Positions 33,924-42,812 are shown, counted from the stretch's first letter. The stretch: 64,000 bases of DNA from Cloacibacterium normanense (GCF_002943105.1 NZ_PTPZ01000004.1:62001-126000); one strand, 5' to 3'. The notes: generated by a model not told the origin, from the letters alone. A program made the numbers and translations.

Positions 33924-34820
33924 TTATTGTCTAATAAAATACGATTTAAGTAACTGAATCTTAGAGTTTTCTACGAAAGAGTAATTTTCTTCTGTCGCGC
34001 CAAAACGCCTATAAAATTCTGCAATTTCAGAAATATTACTTCCATGAAAGTTAAAATCCTTTTTCTCAATGTTTTTTCTGAAAATTTGGTCAAGAATAAT
34101 AGACGACAAATTATACTTAGAAAATTTCTTATCATTAATAAAATTAACCAAAAAATCTTCATTTTCAGATTCTATTAGATACGCTTGTGAAGCCAATTCT
34201 CCTTCAAAATACAGTTCATATACTTTCAAAAGATTTTGACTCAAAAAGTTTTTCATATTTTCAAAAGCTCGCTTTTTCAAAGAAAAATTTGAAAAACCAA
34301 TCACATTTTCAGTAAAAAATGATTCACAATGATTCAGATTTTCGGCTTCCGTAAATTTTATTTTATCCCGCAAAGCATTTGTAATCCTCACGTTTCTTCT
34401 TCTGTGAATAGAATATTTCTTTTTGATACTTTCGTAATCTTCAGCAAATAATTTATAGTTTTTTCTAGTTTTTAAAAGAATTGTAAACTCATTTTTGGCA
34501 TTAAAAGCATAGTAAAACACCTTATAATGTTGTTGAAAAAACTTTAAAAAAGATTCATTTAATTCTTGAGTATCTTTTTCTGAAAAAACCCCTAATTGTT
34601 GAGTTTGCAAAGGCATTACTACAAAGGTAAATCCCCATTTTTTCGCTAAAGGAATGGGCATTACTGCTTCGTAATCATTATCAACAAGAATTTCCCAATT
34701 TTGATGAAGCAAAAGGTCTAAATATTTTTTTTCGGCAAAGAAAATGTATTGTTCAGACTGCTCTAAACAATTTTGATATTTCTGCCAATCTACTTCTTCA
34801 TATTTCAGTCGCTTTATCAT
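33924..34820 (-). CDS. GNAT/FemAB-like acyltransferase fold protein
   Basis: The 298-residue protein resembles the two-lobed FemAB/GNAT-like proteins. The first lobe has AVMPIPLAKKWGFTFVVMP (about 53-71) and a YSIHRRRNVRI basic segment (about 135). The second lobe has GELASQAYLIESENEDFLVNF and FHGSNISEIAEFYRRFGA. The substrate is unknown. Its start overlaps the radC stop by four bases, indicating translational coupling. Confidence 0.7.
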   Translation of the reverse strand: MIKRLKYEEVDWQKYQNCLEQSEQYIFFAEKKYLDLLLHQNWEILVDNDYEAVMPIPLAKKWGFTFVVMPLQTQQLGVFSEKDTQELNESFLKFFQQHYKVFYYAFNAKNEFTILLKTRKNYKLFAEDYESIKKKYSIHRRRNVRITNALRDKIKFTEAENLNHCESFFTENVIGFSNFSLKKRAFENMKNFLSQNLLKVYELYFEGELASQAYLIESENEDFLVNFINDKKFSKYNLSSIILDQIFRKNIEKKDFNFHGSNISEIAEFYRRFGATEENYSFVENSKIQLLKSYFIRQ

Positions 34821-35494
34821 AATAAACCTGCTTCTGCGAAACTGTAAAATGAATTTTCGCCAATGATGATATGGTCAAGCAATTTAATATCTAAAATTTC
34901 GCCAGCATTTTGAATATTTTTAGTCATTCTAATGTCTGCTTCGCTCGGTTTTAGAACACCAGTTGGATGATTATGCGCCACGATAATATTGGTGGAAAAA
35001 TTTTCTAAAGCTTCTTTAAAGAGCACTCTCACATCTACATGAGTTGCAGAAATTCCGCCTTTTGAAATTTGAGTTTTTTTAATCAGTTGATTTTTCTGGT
35101 TCAAGAAAATTACCCAAAACTCTTCAGTTCTGAGGTCGGAAAGATGTGGCAAAAGTATTTTATAAGCCTGTTCAGAACTTTTGATGACTAATTTTTCTGG
35201 AATTTCTTGCGATGCTTTTCTTCTGCCAATTTCTAACGCTGTAGCAATAGAAATGGCTTTTGCTTCGCCAATTCCTTTGAATTTCATCAAATCTTTTATG
35301 GAAAGTAAACTCAGATTCTGCCAATTATTATCTACACTTTTCAAAATTTTCTGAGCGAGTTCTACAGCAGATTCTTCTGTATTTCCACTTCCTAAAATAA
35401 TCGCCAGTAATTCTGAATCTGAAAGCGCAGATTTACCCTTCAAAAGAAACTTTTCTCTTGGTCTGTCATCTTCTGAAAGGAATTTTATGGACAT
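34817..35494 (-). CDS. radC: RadC family JAB-domain protein
   Basis: The N-terminal helix-hairpin-helix region (FKGIGEAKAISIATALEIGRR, about 70-90) is followed by a JAB1/MPN metalloprotease-like domain with AHNHPTGVLKPSEADIRMT (about 172-190), the HxHx10D zinc motif. Despite the name, a repair role is not established for the family. The gene lies between lolD and the GNAT/FemAB-like gene on one strand. Confidence 0.92.
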   Translation of the reverse strand: MSIKFLSEDDRPREKFLLKGKSALSDSELLAIILGSGNTEESAVELAQKILKSVDNNWQNLSLLSIKDLMKFKGIGEAKAISIATALEIGRRKASQEIPEKLVIKSSEQAYKILLPHLSDLRTEEFWVIFLNQKNQLIKKTQISKGGISATHVDVRVLFKEALENFSTNIIVAHNHPTGVLKPSEADIRMTKNIQNAGEILDIKLLDHIIIGENSFYSFAEAGLL

Positions 35495-35514
35495 TTTTTT
35501 AGCTTTAGATAAAC

Positions 35515-35542
35515 TTGACTCTTTTTACTTTTTACTTGGCTC
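35515..35542. repeat. 28-base heptad tandem repeat in the lolD-radC gap
   Basis: Four 7-base units on the plus strand, TTGACTC, TTTTTAC, TTTTTAC, TTGGCTC, filling the gap between the lolD stop and the radC start. It shares words with 9919-9939. Confidence 0.6.
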
Positions 35543-35544
35543 TT

Positions 35545-36210
35545 TTATAAAATAAGTCCGTCTTTCATGACTAATTTTCTATCGGTACTTTCTGCCAGTT
35601 CTTTATTGTGCGTTACAATCACAAAAGTCTGATTGTATCTGTCTCTTAAATCAAAAAAAAGTTGATGTAGCGAATCTGCATTTTTGGAATCTAAATTTCC
35701 AGTGGGTTCGTCTGCAAAAATAATTTTCGGAGAATTGATTAAAGCTCTGGCTACGGCTACACGTTGCGCTTCACCACCAGAAAGTTCTTTTGGTTTATGC
35801 TGAATTCTATGCGCAATATGTAATTCTTCGAACAACAGAAATGCTTTATCCATAGATTCTTTTTCGTTTTTCCCAGAAATTCTCGTAGGCATCAGTACAT
35901 TTTCTAAAGCTGTAAATTCTGGCAATAACTGGTGATGCTGAAATACGAATCCTATGTTTTCATTTCTAAATTTAGAAATCTCTCTGTCATTCATTTTTAG
36001 AAATGATTGATCACCAATCGTTAATTCTGTTCCGTATTTATCTATATGAGAAGGCAAATCTAAAGTTCCCAGAATGTGTAGCAAAGTAGATTTACCAGCT
36101 CCTGATTCCCCAACAATGGAAACAATTTCGCCTGTTTTTATTTCTAAATCTACTCCTTTTAGAACTTCTAAATCACCGTAAGATTTGTGAATATTTTTCG
36201 CTTTAATCAT
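35545..36210 (-). CDS. lolD: lipoprotein-releasing ABC transporter ATPase
   Basis: ATP-binding subunit for extraction of lipoproteins from the inner membrane (LolCDE type). Walker A is GESGAGKST, the signature is LSGGEAQRVAVARAL and Walker B is IIFADEPTGNLDS. The 221-residue length and FQHHQLLPEFTALENVLMP fit LolD and the related MacB/FtsE class; the membrane partners are not adjacent, so the exact assignment rests on similarity. Confidence 0.85.
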   Translation of the reverse strand: MIKAKNIHKSYGDLEVLKGVDLEIKTGEIVSIVGESGAGKSTLLHILGTLDLPSHIDKYGTELTIGDQSFLKMNDREISKFRNENIGFVFQHHQLLPEFTALENVLMPTRISGKNEKESMDKAFLLFEELHIAHRIQHKPKELSGGEAQRVAVARALINSPKIIFADEPTGNLDSKNADSLHQLFFDLRDRYNQTFVIVTHNKELAESTDRKLVMKDGLIL

Positions 36211-36230
36211 AGTTCAAAAATAGTAAATTG

Positions 36231-36258
36231 ATTTTAGATTTTAGATTTTAGATTTTAG
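36231..36258. repeat. 28-base heptad tandem repeat upstream of lolD
   Basis: Four exact ATTTTAG units 20 bases upstream of the lolD start. It opens the 386-base gene-free stretch 36211-36596. Confidence 0.75.
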
Positions 36259-36339
36259 ATTTTTTAAAATTTTTAAAATAAGGATGCTTTTATAATTTCA
36301 AAGAGAAATGAAAATGAAAGATTTAATAAAAAAATACTT

Positions 36340-36515
36340 TCGCGTAAGTGATTGTAGCGTAAATCCCGCAATGAAATGGCGCGAGCGAAGCGAGCGTAAA
36401 TGAATGAGGAATTGCCAATAATATTTTTAATGTTTTGAAAGGAATTGGCGAATTTCGTTCCTTAATTTGCAGCGAAAAGCACGGTCTAGTTATAAAATAA
36501 CTTGGGAATTGCAAT
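36340..36515. repeat. degenerate dispersed element in the lolD-pdhC gap
   Basis: The gap 36211-36596 holds no credible gene. This part is locally richer in G/C, with CGCGTAAGTGATTGTAGCG at the left (from 36341), GCGAGCGAAGCGAGCG in the middle and GGAATTGCC/GGAATTGGC repeated at 36408 and 36441. It resembles, in reverse orientation, the element at 42955-43085 (shared GCGTRAGTG and AGCGAGTGAGCG-like words). I take it as a decayed repeat of a family common in Bacteroidota intergenic DNA. A 63-codon open frame inside it is probably chance. Confidence 0.45.
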
Positions 36516-36546
36516 GGATTTTACAACAAGATACACCAAAATAAAA

Positions 36547-36573
36547 AAATCCTTTCAAAAAATGAAAGGATTT
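36547..36573 (-). terminator. terminator of the pdhC gene
   Basis: Arms AAATCCTTTCA/TGAAAGGATTT with a 5-A loop, followed on the minus strand by a T-run, 24 bases past the stop. Confidence 0.88.
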
Positions 36574-36596
36574 TTAATATATAAAATTGTAAAATT

Positions 36597-38210
36597 TTAC
36601 AATAACATAGTCAACGGACTTTCTAAATAAGTTTTAAGAGTCTGTAAGAATTGTGCACCTGTAGCGCCATCTACTACTCTATGGTCACAAGCTAAAGAAA
36701 GTTTCATAGTATTTCCTACCACGATTTGACCGTTTTTAACCACTGGTTTTTCAATAATTGCACCTACTGAAAGGATACAAGAATTCGGTTGGTTAATAAT
36801 CGAAGTAAAGGTTTCGATTCCAAACATACCAAGGTTAGAGATAGAGAAAGTAGAACCTTCCATTTCATTAGCTTTAAGACCTTTTGATTTCGCTCTAGAA
36901 GCCATATCTTTTACAGATGCAGAAATTTGATTATAATTCATATAATCTGCATTTTTAAGAACTGGAACTACTAAACCATCTGGAATTGCAACTGCTACAC
37001 CTACGTTGATATTTCCGTGGTGAATAATTTTATCACCTGCCCAAGAAGAATTTACTTGTGGGTGTTTTCTCAATGCTAAAGCAGTAGCTTTAATCACCAT
37101 ATCATTGAAAGAAACCTTAGTGTCTGGTAAACTATTCAGCTCTTTTCTTGCTTCGATAGCTTTGTCCATATTGATTTCTACCATTAAATAGTAGTGCGGT
37201 GCAGTAAATTTACTTTCAGAAAGTCTTTTTGCAATAACATTTCTTACTTGAGAGTTTACGGTTTCTGTAGTTTCACCTGCTACGAAATTCATAGCCACTT
37301 GAGCAGCAGGAGCAGAAGCTACACTTGTAGAAACTGCAGCAGTTTGTTGAACTGGAGCTGAACTTGGTTGATAATTTTCAATATCTTTTTTAACGATTCT
37401 TCCGTTGTCGCCACTTCCTTTAACGGTTGAAATATCAATTCCTTTTTCTGAAGCCATTTTTTTAGCTAAAGGAGAGATATTAATTCTTCCACCAGTAGAA
37501 GTTGTAGTAGAAACTGTAGCATTTACCGCTGGTGCTGTTTCAGTTTTTGGAGCTTCTGTAGCAACTGGAGCAGAAACTTTTCCACCACCTGCAACAATTG
37601 CAGATACATCTGTTCCAGCAGGACCAATAATGGCTAAAATTTCATCAACATTTGTTGCGTTTCCTTCTGAAACACCTTGGTAAAGAAGAGTTCCTTTAAA
37701 TTCTGATTCAAAATCTTGAACCGCTTTATCTGTTTCAATTTCTGCAAGAATATCACCTTCTTTTACATCATCACCTACATTTTTGTGCCATTTAGCCACT
37801 TTTCCTTCAGTCATGGTATCAGAAAGTCTAGGCATAGTAATTACTTCTACACCTGCAGGAATCTCTGCTGAAACAGCCGAAACTTCTGGTGCAGAAACTG
37901 CAACTTCTTCTTTCTTTTCTTCTGTTTGAGGAGCAGAATTACCTCCTGAAACTAAACCAGAAATATCTTCTCCGGCATTTCCTATAATTGCTAAAACGCT
38001 ATCTACAGGAGAATTACTTCCTTCTTCTGTACCAATGTATAAAAGAGTACCGTTAAATTCTGATTCAAAATCTTGAACGGCTTTATCTGTTTCGATTTCG
38101 GCTAAAACATCGCCTTCTTTTACTGTATCACCTACTTTTTTATGCCATTTTGATACTTTTCCCTCGGTCATTGTATCAGAAAGTCTGGGCATTGTAATTA
38201 CTTCAGCCAT
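36597..38210 (-). CDS. pyruvate dehydrogenase E2 (dihydrolipoamide acetyltransferase), two lipoyl domains
   Basis: Core of the pyruvate dehydrogenase complex. Two lipoyl domains (about 1-78 and 121-198) each carry the lipoylated Lys in ETDKAVQDFE. Between and after them are Ala/Pro/Val-rich swinging linkers. A peripheral subunit-binding domain lies at about 243-282 (ISPLAKKMASEKGIDISTVKG) and the catalytic trimer-forming domain at about 310-537, with CDHRVVDGATGAQFL. The E1 alpha gene is directly upstream on the same strand; E1 beta is not in the window. A heptad repeat lies 13 bases before its start. Confidence 0.94.
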   Translation of the reverse strand: MAEVITMPRLSDTMTEGKVSKWHKKVGDTVKEGDVLAEIETDKAVQDFESEFNGTLLYIGTEEGSNSPVDSVLAIIGNAGEDISGLVSGGNSAPQTEEKKEEVAVSAPEVSAVSAEIPAGVEVITMPRLSDTMTEGKVAKWHKNVGDDVKEGDILAEIETDKAVQDFESEFKGTLLYQGVSEGNATNVDEILAIIGPAGTDVSAIVAGGGKVSAPVATEAPKTETAPAVNATVSTTTSTGGRINISPLAKKMASEKGIDISTVKGSGDNGRIVKKDIENYQPSSAPVQQTAAVSTSVASAPAAQVAMNFVAGETTETVNSQVRNVIAKRLSESKFTAPHYYLMVEINMDKAIEARKELNSLPDTKVSFNDMVIKATALALRKHPQVNSSWAGDKIIHHGNINVGVAVAIPDGLVVPVLKNADYMNYNQISASVKDMASRAKSKGLKANEMEGSTFSISNLGMFGIETFTSIINQPNSCILSVGAIIEKPVVKNGQIVVGNTMKLSLACDHRVVDGATGAQFLQTLKTYLESPLTMLL

Positions 38211-38222
38211 AATTTTTATATT

Positions 38223-38254
38223 GATTTGAGATTTGAGATTCGAGATTCGAGATT
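38223..38254. repeat. heptad tandem repeat upstream of the E2 gene
   Basis: GATTTGA twice, then GATTCGA twice, then GATT: four 7-base units plus a partial one in the E1 alpha-E2 gap. Confidence 0.7.
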
Positions 38255-38305
38255 AAAACTCAAAGAATTTCAAACTCAAATTTCAAATTTCAAATGAATT
38301 TAAAA

Positions 38306-39307
38306 TTAATTTTCTAATTTATCTAAGAATGGATAGTTTGGTTCAGAATAAACATATTCGTATACTTTTTCTGCACTTGGATATGGAGATTCTTCTGCAA
38401 AAGCTTCACATTCTTCTACAAACATTTTAGATTTTTCTTCGATAGCTTCTAATTCTTCTTCAGTAGCCCATTTGTTTTCTAAAATTCTGTTTTTAACTAA
38501 AACGATTGGGTCTTCTTCTTTTTTAAGAGCTACTTCTTCTTTAGTTCTATATGGTTCAGCATCTGACATAGAGTGACCTCTGAATCTGTAAGTTCTAGCT
38601 TCTATGAAAGTAGGTCCGTCTCCTCTTCTTGCTCTTTCCACAGCTTCGTAAGCTACTTCTGCTACTTTTTCTGGATCCATAGCATCTACAGGCATACAAG
38701 GCATTTCGTAACCTAAACCTAATTTGTAGATATCTTCGTGGTTTGCAGTTCTAGAAACTGATGTTCCCATAGCGTATTGGTTATTTTCTACCACGAAAAC
38801 TACTGGAAGTTTCCAGTTCATTGCCATGTTAAAGGTTTCGTGTAAAGCACCTTGTCTTACAGCTCCATCACCAAAATAACAAATGGTAACTCCACCTCTT
38901 TCAAAATACTTATCTGCAAATGCAATACCTGCTCCTAATGGAATCTGACCACCTACAATTCCGTGACCTCCGTAAAATCTATGCTCTTTTGAGAAAATGT
39001 GCATAGAACCACCTAATCCGTTAGAAGTTCCTGTAGCTTTACCACACAATTCTGCCATAATTCTTTTAGGATCTACTCCCATTGCCATAGGATGAACGTG
39101 ACATCTGTATGCTGTAATCATCGCATCTTTAGTAAGATCCATCGCATGTACAAATCCTGCAGGAATAGCTTCTTGGCCATTGTATAAGTGTAAAAAACCT
39201 CTAATTTTTTGTTTTAGATAAAGAGAACGGCATTTGTCTTCAAACCTTCTCCACATTGTCATATCTGCATACCATTGCAAATAAACTTCTTTAGAAAACT
39301 CTTTCAT
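38306..39307 (-). CDS. pdhA: pyruvate dehydrogenase E1 component, alpha subunit
   Basis: Thiamine-diphosphate half of the alpha2beta2 pyruvate decarboxylating enzyme. The TPP motif is CYFGDGAVRQGALHETFNMA (starting about 146) with ENNQYAMGTSVSR. The phospho-loop-like RYRFRGHSMSDAEPYR follows at about 245-260. The 333 residues are full length. It is first in an operon with E2. A promoter -7 element TAttTTTG is on the minus strand at 39378-39385. Confidence 0.93.
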   Translation of the reverse strand: MKEFSKEVYLQWYADMTMWRRFEDKCRSLYLKQKIRGFLHLYNGQEAIPAGFVHAMDLTKDAMITAYRCHVHPMAMGVDPKRIMAELCGKATGTSNGLGGSMHIFSKEHRFYGGHGIVGGQIPLGAGIAFADKYFERGGVTICYFGDGAVRQGALHETFNMAMNWKLPVVFVVENNQYAMGTSVSRTANHEDIYKLGLGYEMPCMPVDAMDPEKVAEVAYEAVERARRGDGPTFIEARTYRFRGHSMSDAEPYRTKEEVALKKEEDPIVLVKNRILENKWATEEELEAIEEKSKMFVEECEAFAEESPYPSAEKVYEYVYSEPNYPFLDKLEN

Positions 39308-39481
39308 TGATAAGTTTTAATTTGTTGATTTTTCAAAATTTAAAATGCCTTTAAAGAACATTTTTCTGAATAATATGCAAAAATAGTAAAATTCTTTTGT
39401 TTATAAGAAAACTTATGTCACAAATAATGATGATATTTGTTTCTTTAAATATTATATTTTTGAAAAAACATTTATAAATCC

Positions 39482-40090
39482 ATGTCTAAGAAAAATTTTT
39501 CTGCTGTTGTATTCCTTTCTAAAGTAATTTCTAACCTACTCAATCCACTTTTTTCGCTACTCATCTTCTTTATTTGTTTTGCTTATGTAAAAATGAATTG
39601 GGAAGAATCTTTAATCAATATTTTATTGATGATTGCGTTAGTGGTTATTCCTATTTTTTCATGGATTGGCTGGAATGTAAAGAAAGGAAACTACACCAAT
39701 ATGGATGTTTCTGACCGAAAACAGAGAAACAGTCTTTATCTTTTTAATTTCATCATCATTGCCATTTATACTGGGGTTTTGTATTTTACAAACCAAAGAA
39801 CAGATTTGCTTTTCATCATAGTTTTCTTGTTTATTCTCATGCTGATTATGCACATCAGTAATTTTTTCATCAAAAGTTCTATGCACACTGCTTTTAATGT
39901 TTTTGTAACAGCGCTATTCTTTTCTTTGAATCCTATTTTAGGCATTATTTGGTTCGTTCTTACATCATTTGTTGCCATTTCTAGAATTATTCTGAAAAGG
40001 CACACGCCGAAAGAAGTGATAATGGGAGCATTTATCGGAACGGTGGTTTCTTTAGCTTACTTATATTTTAATATTCAGACATTTCTATAA
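39482..40090 (+). CDS. PAP2-superfamily membrane phosphatase, divergent
   Basis: Six-helix inner-membrane protein of 202 residues. The acid-phosphatase motifs are present in variant form: SSMHTAFN (about 135-142) for the PSGH motif and SRIILKRHTPKEV (about 163-175) for SRxxxxxHxxxD, with Glu in place of Asp. A lipid phosphate substrate is likely but unproven. It is upstream of, and probably co-transcribed with, the blaI-like gene. TAttTTTG is at 39455-39462. Confidence 0.75.
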   Translation: MSKKNFSAVVFLSKVISNLLNPLFSLLIFFICFAYVKMNWEESLINILLMIALVVIPIFSWIGWNVKKGNYTNMDVSDRKQRNSLYLFNFIIIAIYTGVLYFTNQRTDLLFIIVFLFILMLIMHISNFFIKSSMHTAFNVFVTALFFSLNPILGIIWFVLTSFVAISRIILKRHTPKEVIMGAFIGTVVSLAYLYFNIQTFL

Positions 40091-40131
40091 TCTTAAAATT
40101 TTTACTACATTTATAATTCAATTTCAAGAAT

Positions 40132-40515
40132 ATGGAAAATCTTAAATCCTTGACTTCTGGCGAAGAACAAGTCATGAAAATCATTTGGAAACTTGGCCCT
40201 ACTTATCTTAAAGACATTATGCTTGCTTTTCCCGAGCCAAAACCACACCAAAACACCGTTTCTACTTTTTTGAAAAATTTGGTTATCAAAAACTATCTAA
40301 AACCTGTTTCTGAAGGAAGAATTCATAAATATGAAATCTCTGTAACTCAGGAAAACTATAAAAAAACACTGTTAAAAAACTTCATTCTGAATTTTTACGA
40401 TAATAACCCTAATGCTTTGTTAGTGGACTTAATGAATGAAGGAATGGTTCAGCTTTCCGTACCTGAAAAAGAAAAGGACAAAGACAAAAGGAAGAAAAAG
40501 AAGAAGAAAAAATAA
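40132..40515 (+). CDS. BlaI/MecI-family transcriptional repressor
   Basis: Winged-helix repressor of 127 residues. LTSGEEQVMKIIWKLGPTYLKDIM and HQNTVSTFLKNLVIKNYL cover the DNA-binding half (about 7-65). The C-terminal half would dimerise and ends in an unusual Lys-rich tail (from about 114, alternating Lys/Asp then only Lys). The usual partner, a BlaR1/M56 sensor protease, is not next to it; a DUF4153 membrane protein follows instead. Confidence 0.85.
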   Translation: MENLKSLTSGEEQVMKIIWKLGPTYLKDIMLAFPEPKPHQNTVSTFLKNLVIKNYLKPVSEGRIHKYEISVTQENYKKTLLKNFILNFYDNNPNALLVDLMNEGMVQLSVPEKEKDKDKRKKKKKKK

Positions 40516-40592
40516 TTCTGTTGGATAATGGATGTTATAGGTGAAAAGTTTATGAAATAGAACACCCTTTTTCCAACTTCAAAGCATACATC

Positions 40593-42392
40593 ATGATTAC
40601 AAAATTTAAAGAAATCTGGGGAAAAACCGATGATATTATTTTAAGATATCCTATGGTTCTTACTACAGCGCTTATTGCAGCTATTTCTTCAGTAGTTGCA
40701 ATAGAAATTGACCATCAAGACAATCAATTTTTAGTAACCAAATTAGCTTTTGCTGGATGTTTGGGAATTTCGCTGATGTTTGGTATCAAAATGCTCTCTC
40801 AAAGAATTGGCAAAAGTTTTCTTTTAGAAATTTTGGGAGCTGCATTTCTCGTTTGGTTTTATTTTTATTTGCCAAACTCCGAAAAGCAATTTACAGAAGT
40901 AAATGGCTTCGTGATTTTTGCGCTGGTCATTTTATCTCACTTATTCGTTTCATTTTCAGGATTTTTGAATAAAAAACCAGAACTTAATTTTTGGCAATTT
41001 AATAAAAATTTATTCATCAATATTTTCTTAACCGGCGTTTTCACAGGCGTTTTGGTTTTGGGAGTTGTTTTGGCGATTTTGGCGGTTGATAAATTATTTG
41101 ACTTCAATTTTAACAACAATCTTTATCCTAAAACCATACTATTTTTAGCCATTTCAGGAAGCACTTTCATTTTTCTAATTTTTAACGACAAAGGAATTTT
41201 CCAACTCGAAAAAGATGGAAGTTACCCTCAAATTCTGAAATTTTTCACACAGTTTGTTCTTATTCCGCTATTATTAATTTATGTAACTATTTTATATTTT
41301 TACGCAGGTAAAATATTGATTAACTGGGAATTACCGCGAGGTTGGGTTTCTTATCTTATTTTAATTTATTCAGTGGTCGGAATTTTAGCCTTGCTTTTGG
41401 TTCATCCACTGAAAGAAGAATCTGCAAAATCTTGGGTAAAAGTTTTCTCCAAAATTTTCTATTACACGCTTATTCCATTATTGGTTTTACTTTTTGTAGC
41501 GATTTTTACCAGAATTTTAGAATATGGTTATACAGAACCGAGATATTTCGTTTTGTTATTGGCAATTTGGCTTACCACAGTAGTTTTTTATTTTATTTTT
41601 TACAAAAAAGCGACCATTAAATTTGTACCTATTTCACTGTTTATCTTCGGTGTATTTGCATTGATTTTTCCTTATGTTAATGCTTTTTCTACCGCTAAAA
41701 GAAGTCAAAAAACAGAATTACAACAGATTCTAACCAAAAACCAACTTTTAGAAAAAGGAAAAATTAATTTTGAAAAAGCGATTCAAGATTCAGTAGCTAT
41801 TGAAATTGCCAATAAATTTCAATTTCTGAACGAAAGAAAACAACAAGCATTTCTACTGAATTTTATCCCAAAAACTCATCTTTCTAAATTCAAAAAAATA
41901 TTAGAAAAAGAAAGATATATGGTGAACTCAGAAATAAGAATTTCTTTCAAAAACACCCTTAAATCTAAAGAAAATAAAGATTATCAATATAATTATCAAG
42001 GAGTGTTTTCTAGCAAAAGAAATTATGACATTCAGAACTACGAAAAACTTTTTGTTTTTAGCAATATTGATATTCAAAATGAAGAACAATTAAACGATTA
42101 TAAGCTAAAGACAAAACCAATTAAAGATGGTTATATTTTCTCAGGATATATCATTAATTTAGAATCACCTACAAAAGTTACTCAATCTTATGATTTAACT
42201 CCATTTCTCAAAAAACAATTAGAAAAAGATAATGCAGACCAACTCAGTACTCCATTGGAAGAAATCTCTACAGAATTTGATTTGCACCAGTATCATTTCA
42301 AAGTATATTTTTCAGAAATCATCAACAATAAAGTCAACAAAAAAGATAATATTTCTGTGAGAGACATGGTCATTTTAGTCAAGAAAAAATAA
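40593..42392 (+). CDS. DUF4153 membrane protein
   Basis: Polytopic membrane protein of 599 residues with about 11 predicted helices in the first 370 residues, ending in a soluble C-terminal region (about 375-599) likely on one face of the membrane. It matches the DUF4153 family of unknown function. It follows the BlaI-type gene by 77 bases and may be under its control. It ends at a strong bidirectional terminator. Confidence 0.82.
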   Translation: MITKFKEIWGKTDDIILRYPMVLTTALIAAISSVVAIEIDHQDNQFLVTKLAFAGCLGISLMFGIKMLSQRIGKSFLLEILGAAFLVWFYFYLPNSEKQFTEVNGFVIFALVILSHLFVSFSGFLNKKPELNFWQFNKNLFINIFLTGVFTGVLVLGVVLAILAVDKLFDFNFNNNLYPKTILFLAISGSTFIFLIFNDKGIFQLEKDGSYPQILKFFTQFVLIPLLLIYVTILYFYAGKILINWELPRGWVSYLILIYSVVGILALLLVHPLKEESAKSWVKVFSKIFYYTLIPLLVLLFVAIFTRILEYGYTEPRYFVLLLAIWLTTVVFYFIFYKKATIKFVPISLFIFGVFALIFPYVNAFSTAKRSQKTELQQILTKNQLLEKGKINFEKAIQDSVAIEIANKFQFLNERKQQAFLLNFIPKTHLSKFKKILEKERYMVNSEIRISFKNTLKSKENKDYQYNYQGVFSSKRNYDIQNYEKLFVFSNIDIQNEEQLNDYKLKTKPIKDGYIFSGYIINLESPTKVTQSYDLTPFLKKQLEKDNADQLSTPLEEISTEFDLHQYHFKVYFSEIINNKVNKKDNISVRDMVILVKKK

Positions 42393-42414
42393 TTTCGAAA
42401 TAGACCAATAAAAA

Positions 42415-42438
42415 AAGCGACTCATTCCTGAGTCGCTT
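42415..42438. terminator. bidirectional terminator between DUF4153 and the RRM gene
   Basis: Perfect arms AAGCGACTCA/TGAGTCGCTT with a 4-base loop, and A/T-runs on both flanks suited to both convergent genes. Confidence 0.9.
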
Positions 42439-42464
42439 CATTTTTTTCTTTGAAAAAAGATTGT

Positions 42465-42812
42465 TTACCAACGGCTTCCACCTCTATCGTTTCCACCTCT
42501 GTTATTTCCGTAACCACCTCTGTTTCCGTAACCACCACCTCTGTTGTTATCGAAACTTCTTCTTGGTTTTTCTTCTCTTGGTTTCGCTTCAGAAACGTTA
42601 AGTTCTTTTCCGTTAAATTCTTTACCGTTAAGAGCTTCAACTGCTTGTTGACCTTCTTCATCACTCATTTCTACGAATCCGAATCCTCTACTTCTACCTG
42701 TTTCTTTGTCTGTAATAATTTTGCACGAAGATACTTCGCCAAATTCTGAAAATAAATCTTGTAACTGATAATCTTTAGTTACGTAATTGATGTTTGAAAC
42801 AAAAATGTTCAT
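42465..42812 (-). CDS. RRM-domain RNA-binding protein with RGG tail
   Basis: Small RNA-binding protein of 115 residues. One RRM (about 1-78) shows RNP2 IFVSNI and RNP1 RSRGFGFVEM. The tail (about 82-115) is Gly/Arg/Asn-rich with several RGG-like repeats. Such proteins in Bacteroidota act globally on mRNA. The 5' side has no gene for 340 bases, leaving room for a long leader. Confidence 0.92.
   Translation of the reverse strand: MNIFVSNINYVTKDYQLQDLFSEFGEVSSCKIITDKETGRSRGFGFVEMSDEEGQQAVEALNGKEFNGKELNVSEAKPREEKPRRSFDNNRGGGYGNRGGYGNNRGGNDRGGSRW

Noticed and set aside
36361-36420. Possible CRISPR or tRNA-like structure in the G/C-richer part of the lolD-pdhC gap
   Set aside because: There is no regularly spaced repeat and no cloverleaf with a T-loop. 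The pattern fits a degenerate dispersed element better.
36323-36514. A 63-codon open frame on the minus strand in the lolD-pdhC gap
   Set aside because: It lies across a decayed dispersed repeat, has no promoter-like element or domain, and its codon use is unlike the real genes. Treated as chance.
42422-42664. A Glu/Val-rich open frame of 80 codons on the minus strand
   Set aside because: It is a shadow frame of the RGG-tail coding part of the RRM gene. The low-complexity sequence follows from the Gly/Arg codons.
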